DNA of 64,000 nucleotides from Variovorax paradoxus (lineage in GTDB: Bacteria > Pseudomonadota > Gammaproteobacteria > Burkholderiales > Burkholderiaceae_C), in NCBI GenBank assembly GCA_016806145.1, contig CP063166.1, positions 4,092,001-4,156,000 on the forward strand, in the 5' to 3' direction. Below the pieces are notes generated by a model. That model was not told where the DNA came from, made no database searches, and saw only the letters and a list, made by a program, of their open reading frames with translations. Of the stretch, positions 41,354-49,462 are shown piece by piece. Every line of letters starts with the position of its first letter. The stretch's first letter is position 1. The translations under genes were made by a program, and so were the position numbers.

Positions 41354-42688
41354 CTACGGCGTGGCGATGCGCTGCAGCAGCTGCACGGTCGGATAGCCGT
41401 CGGCCGGCTCGCCCACGCTGCGCTGCCAGCGCCGGATCGCATCGCGCGTGGCCGGGCCCAGCAGCCCGTCGGCCGTGCCGGCGCCGAAGCCGCGCGCATT
41501 GAGCGCCTGCTGCAGCGCGATCGTCTCGGCGCGCGACAGCGGCTGCAGGTCGCGCGGCCAGTCGGCGCGCACGCCGGGCCCGCCCGCGAGGCGCTGCGCC
41601 AGCAGGCCCACGCCCAGCGCATAGCTGGTCGCGTTGTTGTAGCGCAGGATGGTGCGGAAGTTGGGCCCGACCAGGAAAGCCGGCCCGCGCGCGCCGGCCG
41701 GCAGCAGGATCGAGGCATCGGGCAGCGCGGGCAGCGGCGTGGCGTCGTCCATCGCGCGCACGCCTTCGGCCGTCCATTGGCTCGCCGACTGGCGCAGTTG
41801 CCCGTCGGCGCGCGCGAGGTCGAAGCCCGGCGGCAGCCGCACCTCCACGCCCCAGGGCTGGCCGGCCTGCCAGCCCGAGTGCTGGAGGAAGTTCGCGGTC
41901 GAGGCCGTGACGTCGGCCATGCTGTCCCAGATGTCGCGCCGGCCGTCGCCGTCGGCATCGACCGCATGCGCGAGGAACACGGTCGGCAGGAACTGCGTCT
42001 GGCCCATCGCACCGGCCCAGGAGCCGATCATGCGGTCGCGCGGGATGTCGCCGCGCTGCAGGATCTTGAGCGCCGCCATCAGCTGCTCGCGTGCCCAGCC
42101 GGCGCGCCGGCCCTCGAAGCCCAGTGTGGCGAGCGCATCGATGGTCGAGATGTCGCCGTAGTTGGCGCCGTAGTTGCTCTCCATGCCCCAGATCGCGACC
42201 ACGATCTCGCCCGGCACGCCGTAGCGCGCGGCCACGGCATCGAGCTGTGGCCGCAGCGCCTGCAGCCGTTCCTGGCCGCGCGCCACGCGCTGGGCCGAGA
42301 CGGCCGTGTCGAGATAGTCCCAGACCGCGCGCACGAACTCGGCCTGGCTGCGGTCGCGCTCCACCACCTGCGGCAGGTAGCTCGCGCCGTCGAAGGCGCT
42401 GTGCAGGGTGGCCTCGTCGATGCCGGCGGCGCGCGCCTGGGTGCGGAACTGCGCGACCCAGCGCTCGAAGTCCTGCTGGATGCGGGCATCGTCGACGGCG
42501 GGTGCGACCGGTGCGGTGGGAGTGGCCGAAGGCACGGGCGCGGCGGCGCGCGGCACGGCGGGTATTGGCTGGGTCTGCGTGCGCGCGGGCGGCGGCGCGG
42601 CGCAGCCCGCGATGAAGGCGGCGAGCAGCAGGCTCGCGGATGCGCGGTACGGCAGGCGATGCGACGGACGTGAAGTGACATGGGGCAT
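41354..42688 (-). CDS. MltB-type lytic murein transglycosylase with PG-binding domain
   Basis: 444 residues from the ATG at 42688. The signal peptide ends AFIAGC (Cys29), so it is a lipoprotein, with a Pro-rich linker to residue 65. The SLT_2/MltB catalytic domain carries the active Glu at 170 in AIWGMESNYG, with GAMGQTQFLPTVF and DIWDSMADV blocks after it. A C-terminal peptidoglycan-binding-1 domain (about 385-440, LQQALNARGFGAGTADGLLG) is present. It cleaves the MurNAc-GlcNAc bond forming 1,6-anhydro ends at the outer membrane. Confidence 0.88.
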   Translation of the reverse strand: MPHVTSRPSHRLPYRASASLLLAAFIAGCAAPPPARTQTQPIPAVPRAAAPVPSATPTAPVAPAVDDARIQQDFERWVAQFRTQARAAGIDEATLHSAFDGASYLPQVVERDRSQAEFVRAVWDYLDTAVSAQRVARGQERLQALRPQLDAVAARYGVPGEIVVAIWGMESNYGANYGDISTIDALATLGFEGRRAGWAREQLMAALKILQRGDIPRDRMIGSWAGAMGQTQFLPTVFLAHAVDADGDGRRDIWDSMADVTASTANFLQHSGWQAGQPWGVEVRLPPGFDLARADGQLRQSASQWTAEGVRAMDDATPLPALPDASILLPAGARGPAFLVGPNFRTILRYNNATSYALGVGLLAQRLAGGPGVRADWPRDLQPLSRAETIALQQALNARGFGAGTADGLLGPATRDAIRRWQRSVGEPADGYPTVQLLQRIATP

Positions 42689-42839
42689 GCCCCCATTCTG
42701 ACGATGCGCGCAAAGGCCCCGCGCCCGGCTGCGGCAACGACGTGCCGCGCGACATGTCCTACGCCGCGACGCGGCCTGCGCGTGCCAGGCGAGCCATGCA
42801 CGGTGACCACGCTGCGAGCACCGAATCAAGGAGCCATCG

Positions 42840-43010
42840 ATGCCGACCCGAAAGACCAAGGGCCTCTACGCCAACATCCACGCCAAGCAGGAGCGCATCA
42901 AGCACGGCAGCGGCGAGCACATGCGCAAGCCGGGCAGCGAGGGCGCGCCCAGCGACGAGGCCTTCGAGAAGGCCGAGAAGACCGCCCACAAGAGCAAACA
43001 GCGGCACTGA
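42840..43010 (+). CDS. Small basic hydrophilic protein (56 residues)
   Basis: 56 residues with an excellent AAGGAG ribosome site seven bases upstream. It starts MPTRKTKGLYANIHAKQER, continues through MRKPGSEGAPSDEAFEKAEK and is rich in Lys, His and Glu with no hydrophobic core, so it is probably disordered. The KPGSEGAPSDEAFEKA phrase is reminiscent of conserved small proteins of unknown function in beta-proteobacteria. It is too short for most gene finders. Divergent from the transglycosylase gene. Confidence 0.7.
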   Translation: MPTRKTKGLYANIHAKQERIKHGSGEHMRKPGSEGAPSDEAFEKAEKTAHKSKQRH

Positions 43011-43040
43011 GGCCGCTGTCTCGCGTCGAGCCAAGCCCGC

Positions 43041-43934
43041 TCAGGGCTTCTGGAACAGCTTCAGCACGCTCGAGAAGTCGAGCGCGCCATGCCCCGCGAG
43101 GCTGTGCGCCGCATAGAGGTTGCGCGCGATGCCGCCCAGCGGCGTCGAGGCGCGCACGGCGGTCGCGTTCTCCTGCGCCAGGCCCAGGTCCTTGAGCATC
43201 AGGTCGGTGCCGAAGCCGCCCGCGTAGTTCTTCGAGGCCGGCGCGGCCTCCATCACGCCGGGCATCGGGTTGTACTTCTCGAGCGCCCAGTTGCCGCCCG
43301 AGCTGCGGCGCATGATCTCCGACAGCACCTTGGGATCGAGCCCGTTGGCCACGCCGAGCGCGAGCGCTTCCGAGGTGCCGATCATCAGGATGCCGAGCAA
43401 CATGTTGTTGCAGATCTTGGCGGTCTGGCCCGCGCCCGCGGCACCCGCGTGGAAGATGTTGGCGCCCATCTTCTCGAGTACCGGCCGAGCGCGCTCGAGG
43501 TCCTTCGTCTCGCCGCCGACCATGAAGGTCAGCGTGCCCGCGATGGCACCGCCCGTGCCGCCCGACACCGGCGCATCGATCATCGCGATGCCCTTGGCGG
43601 CGGCCGCCTCGGCCACCTTGCGCGAGGTGGCGGCGGCGATGGTGCTGCTGTCGATCACGAGCGCGCCGGCCTGGATGCTCTCGAGCAGGCCGGGCTTGCC
43701 CGCGCCGCCGAGGAACAGGCCCTCGACGTGCGCGCTGGCCGGCAGCATGCTGATCACGACCTCGGCATCGGCCACGCTGTCGGCCGCCGACTTCGCGATC
43801 GGCAGGCCCTCGCCCGCGAACTTCTGGCAGGCGTCGGCCGAGAGGTCGAAGGCGCTGAGCGTGTGGCCGGCCTTGAGCAGGTTGAGGGCCATCGGGCCGC
43901 CCATGTTGCCGAGGCCGATGAATGCGATCTTCAT
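43041..43934 (-). CDS. mmsB: 3-hydroxyisobutyrate dehydrogenase
   Basis: 297 residues. It has a Rossmann NAD site GLGNMGGPMA (7-16), the family signature DAPVSGGTGGA (120-130), and the catalytic Lys173 with Asn177 (GQTAKICNNMLLG). It oxidises 3-hydroxyisobutyrate to methylmalonate semialdehyde, the step before MmsA in valine degradation. It is the last gene of the mmsA-lprI-acd-HIBCH-mmsB set. Repeat copy B lies in the 149-base gap before it, so its expression may be attenuated or have its own promoter. Confidence 0.9.
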   Translation of the reverse strand: MKIAFIGLGNMGGPMALNLLKAGHTLSAFDLSADACQKFAGEGLPIAKSAADSVADAEVVISMLPASAHVEGLFLGGAGKPGLLESIQAGALVIDSSTIAAATSRKVAEAAAAKGIAMIDAPVSGGTGGAIAGTLTFMVGGETKDLERARPVLEKMGANIFHAGAAGAGQTAKICNNMLLGILMIGTSEALALGVANGLDPKVLSEIMRRSSGGNWALEKYNPMPGVMEAAPASKNYAGGFGTDLMLKDLGLAQENATAVRASTPLGGIARNLYAAHSLAGHGALDFSSVLKLFQKP

Positions 43935-43973
43935 GTGTTGTCTCCGAAGGATTGAGTGTCTTGAATGCAGGAA

Positions 43974-44073
43974 CCGGACGCAGAGGACGCGAAGGTTTCG
44001 CGAAGGACGCAAAAAAACTTCAAATGGATTTCTTTCGCGCTCTTCGCGAAACCTTCGCGTCCTCTGCGTCCGG
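43974..44073. repeat. Long inverted-repeat element, copy B
   Basis: Arms of about 38-40 bp around a 20-base A-rich loop, with the same core GACGCGAAGGTTTCGCGAAG as copies at 3.5 and 48.4 kb. It occupies nearly the whole gap between the hydrolase gene and mmsB on their shared transcript, so the mRNA would carry a very stable hairpin there. Confidence 0.92.
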
Positions 44074-44083
44074 AAATCCGTCT

Positions 44084-45199
44084 TTACCTCAGCGTCGCCA
44101 GCTCCGCCGGCATCTCGCCGCGCGGGCGCAGGTGGTCGTCGATGAAGGCCTGGGTGATCTCCTCGATGCTCGCGGGCGACCACTGGGGATTGCGGTCCTT
44201 GTCGATCAGCACCGCGCGGATGCCCTCGGCGAAGTCCTTGTGCGCGCAGAAGCCCAGCGAGGCCCAGTACTCGAGGCGGAACACCTCGGCCAGCGACATG
44301 CGGTGCACGCGCTGCCAGAGCTCGAAGCTCAGCGCGGCCGAGCTCGGCGCGCCCTTCATGAAGGTCTTGGCGGCGCTCTGCAGCCAGGCGTCGTCGCTGC
44401 GCAATGCGCGCAGGCGCTGCGCGATGTCGAGCAGGTCGTCGCCGGCCATCAGCGCGTTGATGGTGTCGTAGTGCTCGCGCACCTTCGACGCCGGCAGTTC
44501 GGCGCCCTCGCCGGCCTTGGCGAGGATGCGCGACAGCGTGGCGCGGTCGGCCTTGCCATCGCCGGCCCAGCGCGCGGCGGCGATGGCCTCGAGCACCTGG
44601 CCCTTGTGCTCCTGCGGCACCAGCACGTCGGCCAGGCCGCAGAAGATCGCGTCGGCGGCATTGAGATTCGCGGCCGTCAGCGCGAGGAACAGGCCGGTGC
44701 GGCCCGGCGTGCGGCGCAGGAACCAGCTGCCGCCCACGTCGGGGTACAGGCCGATGCTGATCTCGGGCATGGCGATGCGGCTCTGCGCGGTCACCACGCG
44801 GTGCGAGCAGCCCGACATCAGGCCCACGCCGCCGCCCATCACGATGCCGTGGCCCCAGCAGAGGAAGGGCTTCGGGAAGGTGTGGATCAGGTGGTCGAGC
44901 TCGTACTCCTCGCGGAAGAAGTCCTCGGCGTAGGTGTTGCGTTCGGCGCCGCATTCGCGCAGCGTCTGGTAGAGCTGGCGCAGGTCGCCGCCCGCGCAGA
45001 AGGCCTTCTCGCCCGCGGCCTGCAGCAGCACGCCGACGATGCCGTCGTCCTTCGCCCATGCGCGCAGCTGGGGCGTGAGCAGGCGCACCATGTCCACCGA
45101 CAGCGCGTTGAGCGAGGCGGGTGCGTTGAGCGTGGCGACGCCGAAGCGCTGGCCGCCGGCGGTCTTGATTTCGTCGAAGAGAACTACGGAGTCGGTCAT
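44084..45199 (-). CDS. 3-hydroxyisobutyryl-CoA hydrolase (enoyl-CoA hydratase superfamily)
   Basis: 371 residues from the ATG giving MTDSVVLFDE. Crotonase-fold oxyanion segments are FCAGGDL (67-73) and MGGGVGL (121-127). The phrase MPEISIGLYPDVGGSWFLRR (144-163) with Glu146 and Asp154, plus the extra C-terminal helical region, places it with HIBYL-CoA hydrolases rather than simple hydratases (about 260 residues). It releases free 3-hydroxyisobutyrate from its CoA ester, after acyl-CoA dehydrogenase and hydratase steps. It starts 28 bases after the dehydrogenase stop. Confidence 0.85.
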   Translation of the reverse strand: MTDSVVLFDEIKTAGGQRFGVATLNAPASLNALSVDMVRLLTPQLRAWAKDDGIVGVLLQAAGEKAFCAGGDLRQLYQTLRECGAERNTYAEDFFREEYELDHLIHTFPKPFLCWGHGIVMGGGVGLMSGCSHRVVTAQSRIAMPEISIGLYPDVGGSWFLRRTPGRTGLFLALTAANLNAADAIFCGLADVLVPQEHKGQVLEAIAAARWAGDGKADRATLSRILAKAGEGAELPASKVREHYDTINALMAGDDLLDIAQRLRALRSDDAWLQSAAKTFMKGAPSSAALSFELWQRVHRMSLAEVFRLEYWASLGFCAHKDFAEGIRAVLIDKDRNPQWSPASIEEITQAFIDDHLRPRGEMPAELATLR

Positions 45200-45227
45200 T
45201 GTCTTGAGGGGTTCCGGATACGGGGCG

Positions 45228-46382
45228 TCAGCGGATATCGCTGTCCCCTTCCAGCAATTTTCGCGCAACGATCACGCGCATGATCTCGTTGGTGCCCTCG
45301 AGGATCTGGTGCACGCGGGTGTCGCGCACCAGCCGCTCGAGCGGGAACTCGCTGAGGTAGCCGTAGCCGCCGTGCAATTGCAGCGCGTCGTTGCAGACAT
45401 CGAAGCCCGCATCGGTCGCGAAGCGCTTGGCCATCGCGCAATAGGTGCTGGCGTCGGCATGGCCGGCGTCGAGCTTGCTCGCGGCCAGCCGCACCATCTG
45501 GCGCGCGGCCACCAGCTCGGTCGCCATGTCGGCGAGCTTGAACTGCAGCGCCTGGAAGCTCGCGATCGGCTTGCCGAACTGCTGGCGTTCGTGCAGGTAG
45601 CGGCGCGCCGCGTCGAGCGCGCCCTGCGCCGCGCCCACCGAGCAGGTCGCGATGTTGATGCGACCGCCGTCGAGCCCCTTCATCGCGATGCGGAAGCCCT
45701 CGCCTTCCTTGCCCAGCAGGTTCGCGGCGGGGATGCGCACGTTGTCGAAATTGATGGTGCGCGTGGGTTGGCTGTTCCAGCCCATCTTGTGCTCCTTCTT
45801 GCCATAGCTCACGCCGGGCGCGTCGGCCGGCACCGCGAAGGCCGAGATGCCGCTGGCGCCCGCGCCGCCGGTGCGCGCCATCAGCACCAGCACGTCGGTG
45901 GAACCGGCGCCCGAGATGAAGGCCTTGCCGCCGTTGATCACGTACTCCGCGCCCTGCAGCTCGGCGCGCGTCTTGAGCGAGCCCGCGTCCGAGCCGGCAC
46001 CAGGCTCGGTGAGGCAGTACGAGGCCAGCTTGCGCCCGCTGGTGAGGTCCTCGCCCCACTGCTCGGCCACCGCATCGGTGGCCCATGTGCCGAGCATCCA
46101 GGTCGCCATGTTGTGGATGGTGATGAAGGCCGTGGTCGACGGGTCGACCGCGGCCATCTCCTCGAACACCAGCGCCGCATCGAGCCGCGGCAGGCCGAGG
46201 CCGCCGATGCGCTCGGGCGCGTAGAGGCCGCAGAAGCCCAGCTCGCCGGCCTTGGCGATGGCCTCCTTCGGAAAGAAGGCCTCGGCGTCCCACTGCGCCG
46301 CATGCGGCGCGAATTCGGCCTGCGCGAAATCGCGCGCGCTCTGCGCAAAGGCGTTCTGCTCTTCGGACAGTTCGAAGTTCAT
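45228..46382 (-). CDS. Acyl-CoA dehydrogenase (probable isobutyryl-CoA dehydrogenase)
   Basis: 384 residues from MNFELSEEQ, full length for the family. Landmarks are YCLTEPGAGSD (FAD/substrate), LHGGYGYL and QILEGTNEIMR with the catalytic Glu near 362 in the isobutyryl/short-chain position. It oxidises an acyl-CoA to the 2-enoyl-CoA, passing electrons to ETF. The surrounding valine pathway genes point to isobutyryl-CoA as substrate. The start overlaps the stop of the LprI-like gene by four bases (ATGA). Confidence 0.87.
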   Translation of the reverse strand: MNFELSEEQNAFAQSARDFAQAEFAPHAAQWDAEAFFPKEAIAKAGELGFCGLYAPERIGGLGLPRLDAALVFEEMAAVDPSTTAFITIHNMATWMLGTWATDAVAEQWGEDLTSGRKLASYCLTEPGAGSDAGSLKTRAELQGAEYVINGGKAFISGAGSTDVLVLMARTGGAGASGISAFAVPADAPGVSYGKKEHKMGWNSQPTRTINFDNVRIPAANLLGKEGEGFRIAMKGLDGGRINIATCSVGAAQGALDAARRYLHERQQFGKPIASFQALQFKLADMATELVAARQMVRLAASKLDAGHADASTYCAMAKRFATDAGFDVCNDALQLHGGYGYLSEFPLERLVRDTRVHQILEGTNEIMRVIVARKLLEGDSDIR

Positions 46383-46771
46383 TGTTCGCGACCCTTCCAG
46401 CGATCCAGTTCGGCGGTCCGTTTCCGGGTCGATTTCTCCAGGCATGAATTGAATACCAGCGGCCACATGGAGCCGCCCTCGTTGGCCTTCGAGGCGCGCT
46501 TGCAGGCCGGGTCGCGGCCCTTGAGCCAGGCGCGCTGCTCGTTGCGCAGCGCGGTGCGCATCGATGGCGACAGCGTCTTCATCACCTCGCCATAGCGGAT
46601 GTTGAGCGCCGCATCGGCGGCGCGGAAATCGCGCGCCGCGCAGGCGTTCATCTGCTGCTGGTTCCCGTTGGGATCGCAGTCGTCCGCGTCGGGGGCCGCC
46701 CGCGCGCCGCCGGCGAGCAGCGCGAGCGTCGCCACCGCGCCCCAGGCCGCGACGCGAAGGCGCTTCCTCAC
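46379..46771 (-). CDS. LprI-like / DUF1311 exported protein inside the valine operon
   Basis: 130 residues from a GTG start that overlaps the mmsA stop (GTGA). It has a signal peptide (cleavage after GGARA near 25), then a Cys-containing helical domain: [37 protein letters not shown] and [16 protein letters not shown]. This is the DUF1311/LprI lysozyme-inhibitor-like pattern (M-N-x-C, W-L-x-x-R-D-x-x-C). It is a periplasmic protein, possibly inhibiting lysozyme. Its position is odd: it is translationally coupled on both sides to cytosolic valine-degradation genes. Confidence 0.75.
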   Translation of the reverse strand: MRKRLRVAAWGAVATLALLAGGARAAPDADDCDPNGNQQQMNACAARDFRAADAALNIRYGEVMKTLSPSMRTALRNEQRAWLKGRDPACKRASKANEGGSMWPLVFNSCLEKSTRKRTAELDRWKGREQ

Positions 46772-48291
46772 TTGAGGCTGATGGTGGTGTTGACGCCGTG
46801 CGAGACGGTGCTGTCGTCGAACCAGCGTGCCGTGACGGTCTTGGTCTGGGTGTAGAACATGATGACCTGCTTGCCGTACGGGCCCAGGTCGCCGAGCTTG
46901 GAGGCGCGCGAACCGGTGAACGAGAACATCGGGACCGGCACCGGGATCGGCACGTTGATGCCGACCTGGCCCACGTCGATGTCTTCCTGGAAGCGGCGCG
47001 CCGCGGCGCCCGACTGCGTGAAGATCGCGGTGCCGTTGCCGTTCGGGTTGCTGTTGATCAGCTCGATGGCCTCGTCGATGGTCTCGGCATCGGCCACGCA
47101 CAGCACCGGTCCGAAGATCTCCTGGTCATAGATGGTCATGCCGGGCTTCACGCCGGTGAAGATCGTCGGGCCGACGAAGTTGCCCTTCTCGTAGCCGGGC
47201 ACGCTGGGCTTGCGGCCGTCGAGCACGAGTTCGGCGCCATCGGCCAGGCCGCGTTCGATCAGGCTGCTGACGCGGTCGTGCGCAGCGCACGAGACCAGCG
47301 GGCCCACGTCCACGCCCTTCTCGGTGCCGGCACCGATCTTCAGCGTCCTGGCCTTCTCGATCAGCTCGGGCACCCACTTGCGCGCGTCGCCCACCAGCAC
47401 CGCCACCGACACCGCCATGCAGCGTTGGCCCGCGGCACCGAAGCTCGCGCCGGCCAGCGCGTTGAGCGTCTGTTCCTTGTTGGCGTCGGGCATCACGATG
47501 GCGTGGTTCTTCGCGCCCATCATGCATTGCACGCGCTTGCCGGCCAGCGTGGCGCGGTTGTAGACGTGGGTGCCGACCTTGGTCGAGCCGACGAAGCTGA
47601 TCGCCTTGATGTCCTTGTGGTCGCAGATGCCGTTGACCACCGCCTCGCCGCCGTGCACCACGTTGAGCACGCCGGCCGGGATGCCGGCCTCGAGCGCGAG
47701 CTCGCACAGTCGCATCGTGACCATCGGGTCCTGCTCGGAGGGCTTGAGCACGAAGGTGTTGCCGGTGACGATGGCCATCGGGAACATCCACAGCGGGATC
47801 ATGGCCGGGAAGTTGAACGGCGTGATGCCCGCGCACACGCCCAGCGGCTGCAGCAGGGTGTACGTGTCGACGCCGTTGGCCACGTTGTTGGCCAGCTCGC
47901 CGAGCTGCAGGTTGCCGATGTTCGAGGCGTGCTCGACCACCTCGAGGCCGCGGAACACGTCGCCTTCGGCATCGGGCAGGGTCTTGCCCTGCTCGGCCGT
48001 GAGGATCGCGGCCAGCTCGGCCATGTTCTCGCGGATCAGCTGCTGGTACTTGAGGAAGATGCGCGCGCGGGCGCCGAGCGGCGTCTTGCGCCAGGTCTTG
48101 AAGGCGTCCTTGGCCGAAGCGACGGCGGCGTCGAGCTCGTCGGGCGTGGCGAAGGGCACGCGGGCCAGCACCTGCTGCGTGGCCGGGTTGACGATGTCGC
48201 GCCATTCGGTGGTCTTCGACTCGACGAACTTGCCGCCGATCAAGAGCTTGACGGTGGCGATCTGGGTCGAGGGCTGGGTGCTGGCGTCCAT
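46768..48291 (-). CDS. mmsA: CoA-acylating methylmalonate-semialdehyde dehydrogenase
   Basis: 507 residues from [13 protein letters not shown] fold with [15 protein letters not shown], the nucleophile C291 in [10 protein letters not shown], and MMGAKNHA (257-264) in place of the usual general-base Glu, which is the hallmark of CoA-dependent MMSDH. It converts methylmalonate semialdehyde, NAD and CoA to propionyl-CoA, CO2 and NADH. First gene of the valine operon; its promoter region faces a divergent LysR gene and carries strong dyads. Confidence 0.93.
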   Translation of the reverse strand: MDASTQPSTQIATVKLLIGGKFVESKTTEWRDIVNPATQQVLARVPFATPDELDAAVASAKDAFKTWRKTPLGARARIFLKYQQLIRENMAELAAILTAEQGKTLPDAEGDVFRGLEVVEHASNIGNLQLGELANNVANGVDTYTLLQPLGVCAGITPFNFPAMIPLWMFPMAIVTGNTFVLKPSEQDPMVTMRLCELALEAGIPAGVLNVVHGGEAVVNGICDHKDIKAISFVGSTKVGTHVYNRATLAGKRVQCMMGAKNHAIVMPDANKEQTLNALAGASFGAAGQRCMAVSVAVLVGDARKWVPELIEKARTLKIGAGTEKGVDVGPLVSCAAHDRVSSLIERGLADGAELVLDGRKPSVPGYEKGNFVGPTIFTGVKPGMTIYDQEIFGPVLCVADAETIDEAIELINSNPNGNGTAIFTQSGAAARRFQEDIDVGQVGINVPIPVPVPMFSFTGSRASKLGDLGPYGKQVIMFYTQTKTVTARWFDDSTVSHGVNTTISLK

Positions 48292-48350
48292 GTGCTTGTC
48301 TCCTGTGAATGCGGTGCCGAAGGCGGCGGAACAGCGGGCATCGTAGCTTT

Positions 48351-48398
48351 GCAGTTTTGCTATGACAATAGACAAAATTGCGCTGGGGTTTTGCAAAA
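48351..48398. promoter_or_regulatory. Twin dyad operators between mmsA and the divergent LysR gene
   Basis: GCAGTTTTG (48351-48359) pairs with CAAAATTGC (48373-48381) with one mismatch, enclosing an inner CTAT-GACA-ATAG dyad. Eight bases on, TTTTGCAAAA (48389-48398) is a perfect palindrome. Position and T/A-rich half-sites are typical of LysR recognition and activation sites controlling mmsA and the regulator itself. Confidence 0.55.
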
Positions 48399-48417
48399 AT
48401 GCAGAACGCGGGGACAA

Positions 48418-48520
48418 GGACGCAGAGGACGCGAAGGTTCCGCGAAGAGCGCAAAAAAAACGAATTCACTTTTTTGATTTCTTTCGCGTCCTTCGCGGAA
48501 CCTTCGCGTCCTCTGCGTCC
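48418..48520. repeat. Long inverted-repeat element, copy C, with a compensatory change
   Basis: Arms like copies A and B, but the core reads GGTTCCGCG in one arm and CGCGGAACC in the other. The base that differs from the other copies has changed in both arms, so pairing is kept. The element separates the mmsA/lysR operators from the LysR start codon by over 100 bases. Confidence 0.9.
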
Positions 48521-48544
48521 GGTTCCCGCATTCAGAAAGAGCCG

Positions 48545-49450
48545 ATGGACTGGGACAACCTCCGCTATTTCCTCGAACTCGCGCGCTCCGGCACGCTGAT
48601 GAGCGCCGCGCGCCGGCTCGAAGTCGACCACACGACGGTGGCGCGCCGCATCCAGGCGCTCGAGAAGGAGGTGGGCGCGCCGCTGTTCGCGCGCGAGGCC
48701 GGCGGGCACCGGCTCACCGAGGCCGGCCGGCGGCTGCAGCCGCAGGTGGAGGCGATGGAGAGCGCCTTCCTCGCGGTGGAGAGCACGGCGCCGGCCTCGC
48801 AGGAAGGGCTGTCGGGGCTGGTGCGCATCGGCGCCACCGAAGGCTTCGGCACCGCGGTGCTGGCGCCGCAGCTCGCGCTGTTCGCGCGGCAGCATCCGCG
48901 GCTGACCATCGACCTGCTGGCGATGCCGAGGCTGGTGCACCTGTCGCGGCGCGAAGCCGACATCGTGATCTCGCTCGAGCGGCCGGCGCGCGGGCCGGTG
49001 CTGGTCACCAAGCTCAGCGACTACACGCTGCGCCTCTACGCCTCGAAGCCCTACCTCGCGGCGCACAAGCCGATCGCCACGCGCGAGGACCTGCGCGGCC
49101 ACACCTTCATCAGCTATGTCGACGATCTGCTGTTCAGCAAGGAGCTGCAGTACCTCGACGAGCTGCACCGCCCCGACAGCTTCGCGCTGCGCAGCACCAG
49201 CGTGCTGGCGCAGCACCGCGCGGTGGCCGCGGGCGCGGGCATCGCGGTGCTGCCGGCCTTCCTGGCCGAGGGCGACGGCAGCCTGCAGCCGGTGCTGGCG
49301 GGCCAGGCGAACTTCACGCGCACCTTCTGGATGTCGATGCCGGCCGAGACCAAGCACCTCGCGCGCATGAAGGCGACCTGGGAGTTCCTGCAGCAGACCG
49401 CGCAGGCGCAGCGCGAGCTGCTGCTGCCCGATGCGGGCCCGCGGGCCTGA
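48545..49450 (+). CDS. LysR family regulator divergent from mmsA
   Basis: 301 residues starting MDWDNLRYFLELARSG, where the helix-turn-helix begins at once. Longer in-frame starts would translate the repeat element and were rejected. Helix-turn-helix LMSAARRLEVDHTTVARRIQALE and a substrate-binding domain with the IGATEGFGTAVLAP start of lobe I are typical. Divergent from mmsA, it is probably the activator or repressor of the valine operon. Copy C of the repeat lies just before its ribosome site (AAAGAG). Confidence 0.85.
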   Translation: MDWDNLRYFLELARSGTLMSAARRLEVDHTTVARRIQALEKEVGAPLFAREAGGHRLTEAGRRLQPQVEAMESAFLAVESTAPASQEGLSGLVRIGATEGFGTAVLAPQLALFARQHPRLTIDLLAMPRLVHLSRREADIVISLERPARGPVLVTKLSDYTLRLYASKPYLAAHKPIATREDLRGHTFISYVDDLLFSKELQYLDELHRPDSFALRSTSVLAQHRAVAAGAGIAVLPAFLAEGDGSLQPVLAGQANFTRTFWMSMPAETKHLARMKATWEFLQQTAQAQRELLLPDAGPRA

Positions 49451-49462
49451 GCCGCAACGCCC

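Noticed and set aside
44084..45199. Calling the crotonase-fold gene an ordinary enoyl-CoA hydratase
   Set aside because: At 371 residues with the MPEISIGLYPDVGG segment it fits 3-hydroxyisobutyryl-CoA hydrolase, and the operon context agrees.
3537..48520. Treating the three inverted repeats as insertion sequences or a CRISPR array
   Set aside because: No transposase, no regular spacing and no spacers; loops are short and the copies are scattered.
48362..48544. An N-terminal extension of the LysR protein through the repeat copy C
   Set aside because: The extra 61 residues translate the repeat hairpin and precede a perfect LysR N-terminus with its own ribosome site.
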